NCBI RefSeq assembly: GCF_029227915.1
Contig: NC_079881.1
Span: 2,914,001-2,978,000, forward strand
DNA length: 64,000 nt
Source: Hydractinia symbiolongicarpus
Lineage: Eukaryota; Cnidaria; Hydrozoa; Anthoathecata; Hydractiniidae
Direction: 5' to 3'
In this document: piece by piece, positions 62,814 through 64,000 of the stretch
Position numbering within the stretch: the stretch's first letter is position 1
Layout of the letters: every line of letters begins with the position of its first letter
Notes under the pieces: generated by a model
Database searches by the model: none
Seen by the model: the letters and a program-made list of their open reading frames with translations, nothing else
What the model was told of the DNA's origin: nothing
Position numbers and translations under genes: made by a program

Positions 62814-62935
62814 GCCGTTTTAACTCAACCGGATTAACACCGTTAGAATGTCAATGAAATGTAGTTTTTGAAAACTATTTCTTCAGCGCGCAATAACGGC
62901 TAGTGACGAACGGTTAGTGACGAACATGTGACGCA
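62814..62935 (+). repeat. 122-bp truncated monomer, copy 7 (recombinant left part)
   Basis: Same junction, 1240 bp on (three monomers plus 122). Its left part differs from the other copies (gccgttttaactcaaccgg, 'ttagaatgtcaatg'), which points to an exchange within the first ~60 bp. Confidence 0.85.
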
Positions 62936-64000
62936 ACCATTGTAACTCAAACGGATTGATACCGCCAAGAAGTCGATGAAGTGTAGATTTTGAGAATGTC
63001 TCTATTTCTTCAGCGCGTGCTAACGGCCAGGATTTGTCCCACAGAAAAAAGGACTTATTAAAGTTAATTTTTTAATAAAGCACTACCACAGAGCCTAGTG
63101 TACTCGCTGAATTCCAGCAATAATGTCGAATTAAGAAGAATGGTATTCCTTGGAGGCCAATTGGATCATTTATCGAGTTTACAAGGTCACAGTCCGGAAT
63201 CAGTTCAATTAAGTCCCACAGTCAATCGTTTCACTGTTAAAAGCGATGCAACTAAGTCACATCGGAAAGAAATCACTAAATACATGTTGGTACGAATATG
63301 TGACGCAACCGTTGTAACTCAAACAGATTAACACCGTTAGAAAGTCAATGAAATGCAGTTTTCGAAACTGTTTCTATTTCTTCAGTGCGAACTAACGGCT
63401 GGGATTGGCCCCACAGTAAAAAATGACTTATTTAACTAAATTTTTAAATAAAACGCTACCACAGTGCCCAGTGCAATCGCTGAGTTCCAGCAATCAAGTC
63501 AAATTAAGAAGAATGTTACTTCTTGTAGTCAAACTGGCTCATTTATCACATTTTTAAGGTTAAAGTCCAAAATCAGTTCAATTAAGTCCCACAGTCAATC
63601 CTTTCACTGTTAAAAGCGATGCAACCTAGTAATATCAGAATACCATCGCTAAATACATGTTGGTACGAATATCTGACGCAACCGTTGTAACTCAACCGGA
63701 TTAACACCGTTAGAATGTCAATGAAATGTAGTTTTTGAAACTGTCTCTATTTCTTCAGCGCGAACTTATGGCTGGGATTGGTCCCACAGTAAAAAACGAC
63801 TTTTTTATTTAAATTTTTAAATGAAGTGCTACCACAGCGCCCAGTGTAATTGCTGATTTCCGGCAATCATGTCAAATTAAGAAGAATGGTATTCCTTGGA
63901 GCCCAATTGGCTCATTTATCAAATTTAAAAGGTCACAGTCAAGAATCAGTTCAATTAAGTCCCACAGTCAATCGTTTCACTGTTAAAAGCGATGCAACTT

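Larger units (their letters stand above)
48877..64000 (+). repeat. 372-bp satellite array, block 4
   Basis: Same monomer and orientation. It is dominated by subtypes with 'gcgaactaatggctggg', 'catgtggggacgaatatg' and 'acatatcgggcgaatatg'. It is heavily mosaic: ~51.1-52.1 kb reappears at 56.2-57.2 kb (offset ~5087), 52485-53975 at 54470-55960 (offset 1985), and 61858-62091 at 63098-63331 (offset 1240). The array runs off the window end. No genes seen. Confidence 0.96.

Overview
This is a heterochromatic stretch of an animal genome, not a gene-bearing region. About 54 kb of the 64 kb is one AT-rich satellite: a head-to-tail array of ~372-bp monomers (roughly 145 copies), all in the same orientation. 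The animal inference rests on the long satellite, two APE-type non-LTR retrotransposons, tRNA-like sequences and MITE-like sequence; there is no sign of prokaryotic gene organisation. The LINE protein is of a kind common in marine invertebrates. A cnidarian, perhaps a hydrozoan, would fit, but that is a guess and I cannot name the species. I found no intact host protein-coding gene.

Layout: (1) 1-27978, satellite with nested higher-order duplications (offsets 1490, 3262 and ~1118 bp). (2) 27985-31092, a 5'-truncated LINE on the minus strand, inactivated by one stop codon. (3) 31099-35800, satellite. (4) 35807-38905, a second LINE copy whose endonuclease/reverse-transcriptase frame is still open. 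Both LINEs sit at the same position of the same kind of monomer with the same 5' truncation point, so they are one insertion duplicated with its flanks (offset 7813 bp), not two insertions. (5) 38912-45719, satellite, partly a copy of 32.4-34.75 kb (offset 8896) and partly a 1119-bp three-monomer repeat in two copies. (6) 45720-48876, a 3.16-kb non-satellite island. (7) 48877-64000, satellite organised around a 122-bp truncated monomer that recurs seven times, at spacings of 122 bp plus 2, 3, 4 or 5 whole monomers.

The island is the most unusual object. It interrupts a single monomer cleanly, without an evident target-site duplication, between T residues. It begins with TTGCGGAGAG, carries the inverted copy 15 bp before its other end, has a short palindrome just inside that copy and ends CTAG next to T. 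This layout resembles Helentron/Helitron2-like rolling-circle elements. No Rep/helicase was seen, so it would be non-autonomous. It carries a MITE-like inverted-repeat element with an 18-bp hairpin, two 68-nt tRNA-like sequences, a frameshifted reverse-transcriptase fragment on the plus strand, a diverged internal duplication and a TGCC-rich minisatellite.

Together the window records satellite turnover: monomers acquired insertions and deletions (LINE, island, 91-bp and 250-bp deletions), and several of these then spread as passengers of unequal exchange or other local amplification. Every monomer also contains several AACGG/CCGTT cores in a fixed dyad arrangement, a candidate protein-binding feature. 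A centromeric or pericentromeric location is plausible but not shown by sequence alone.
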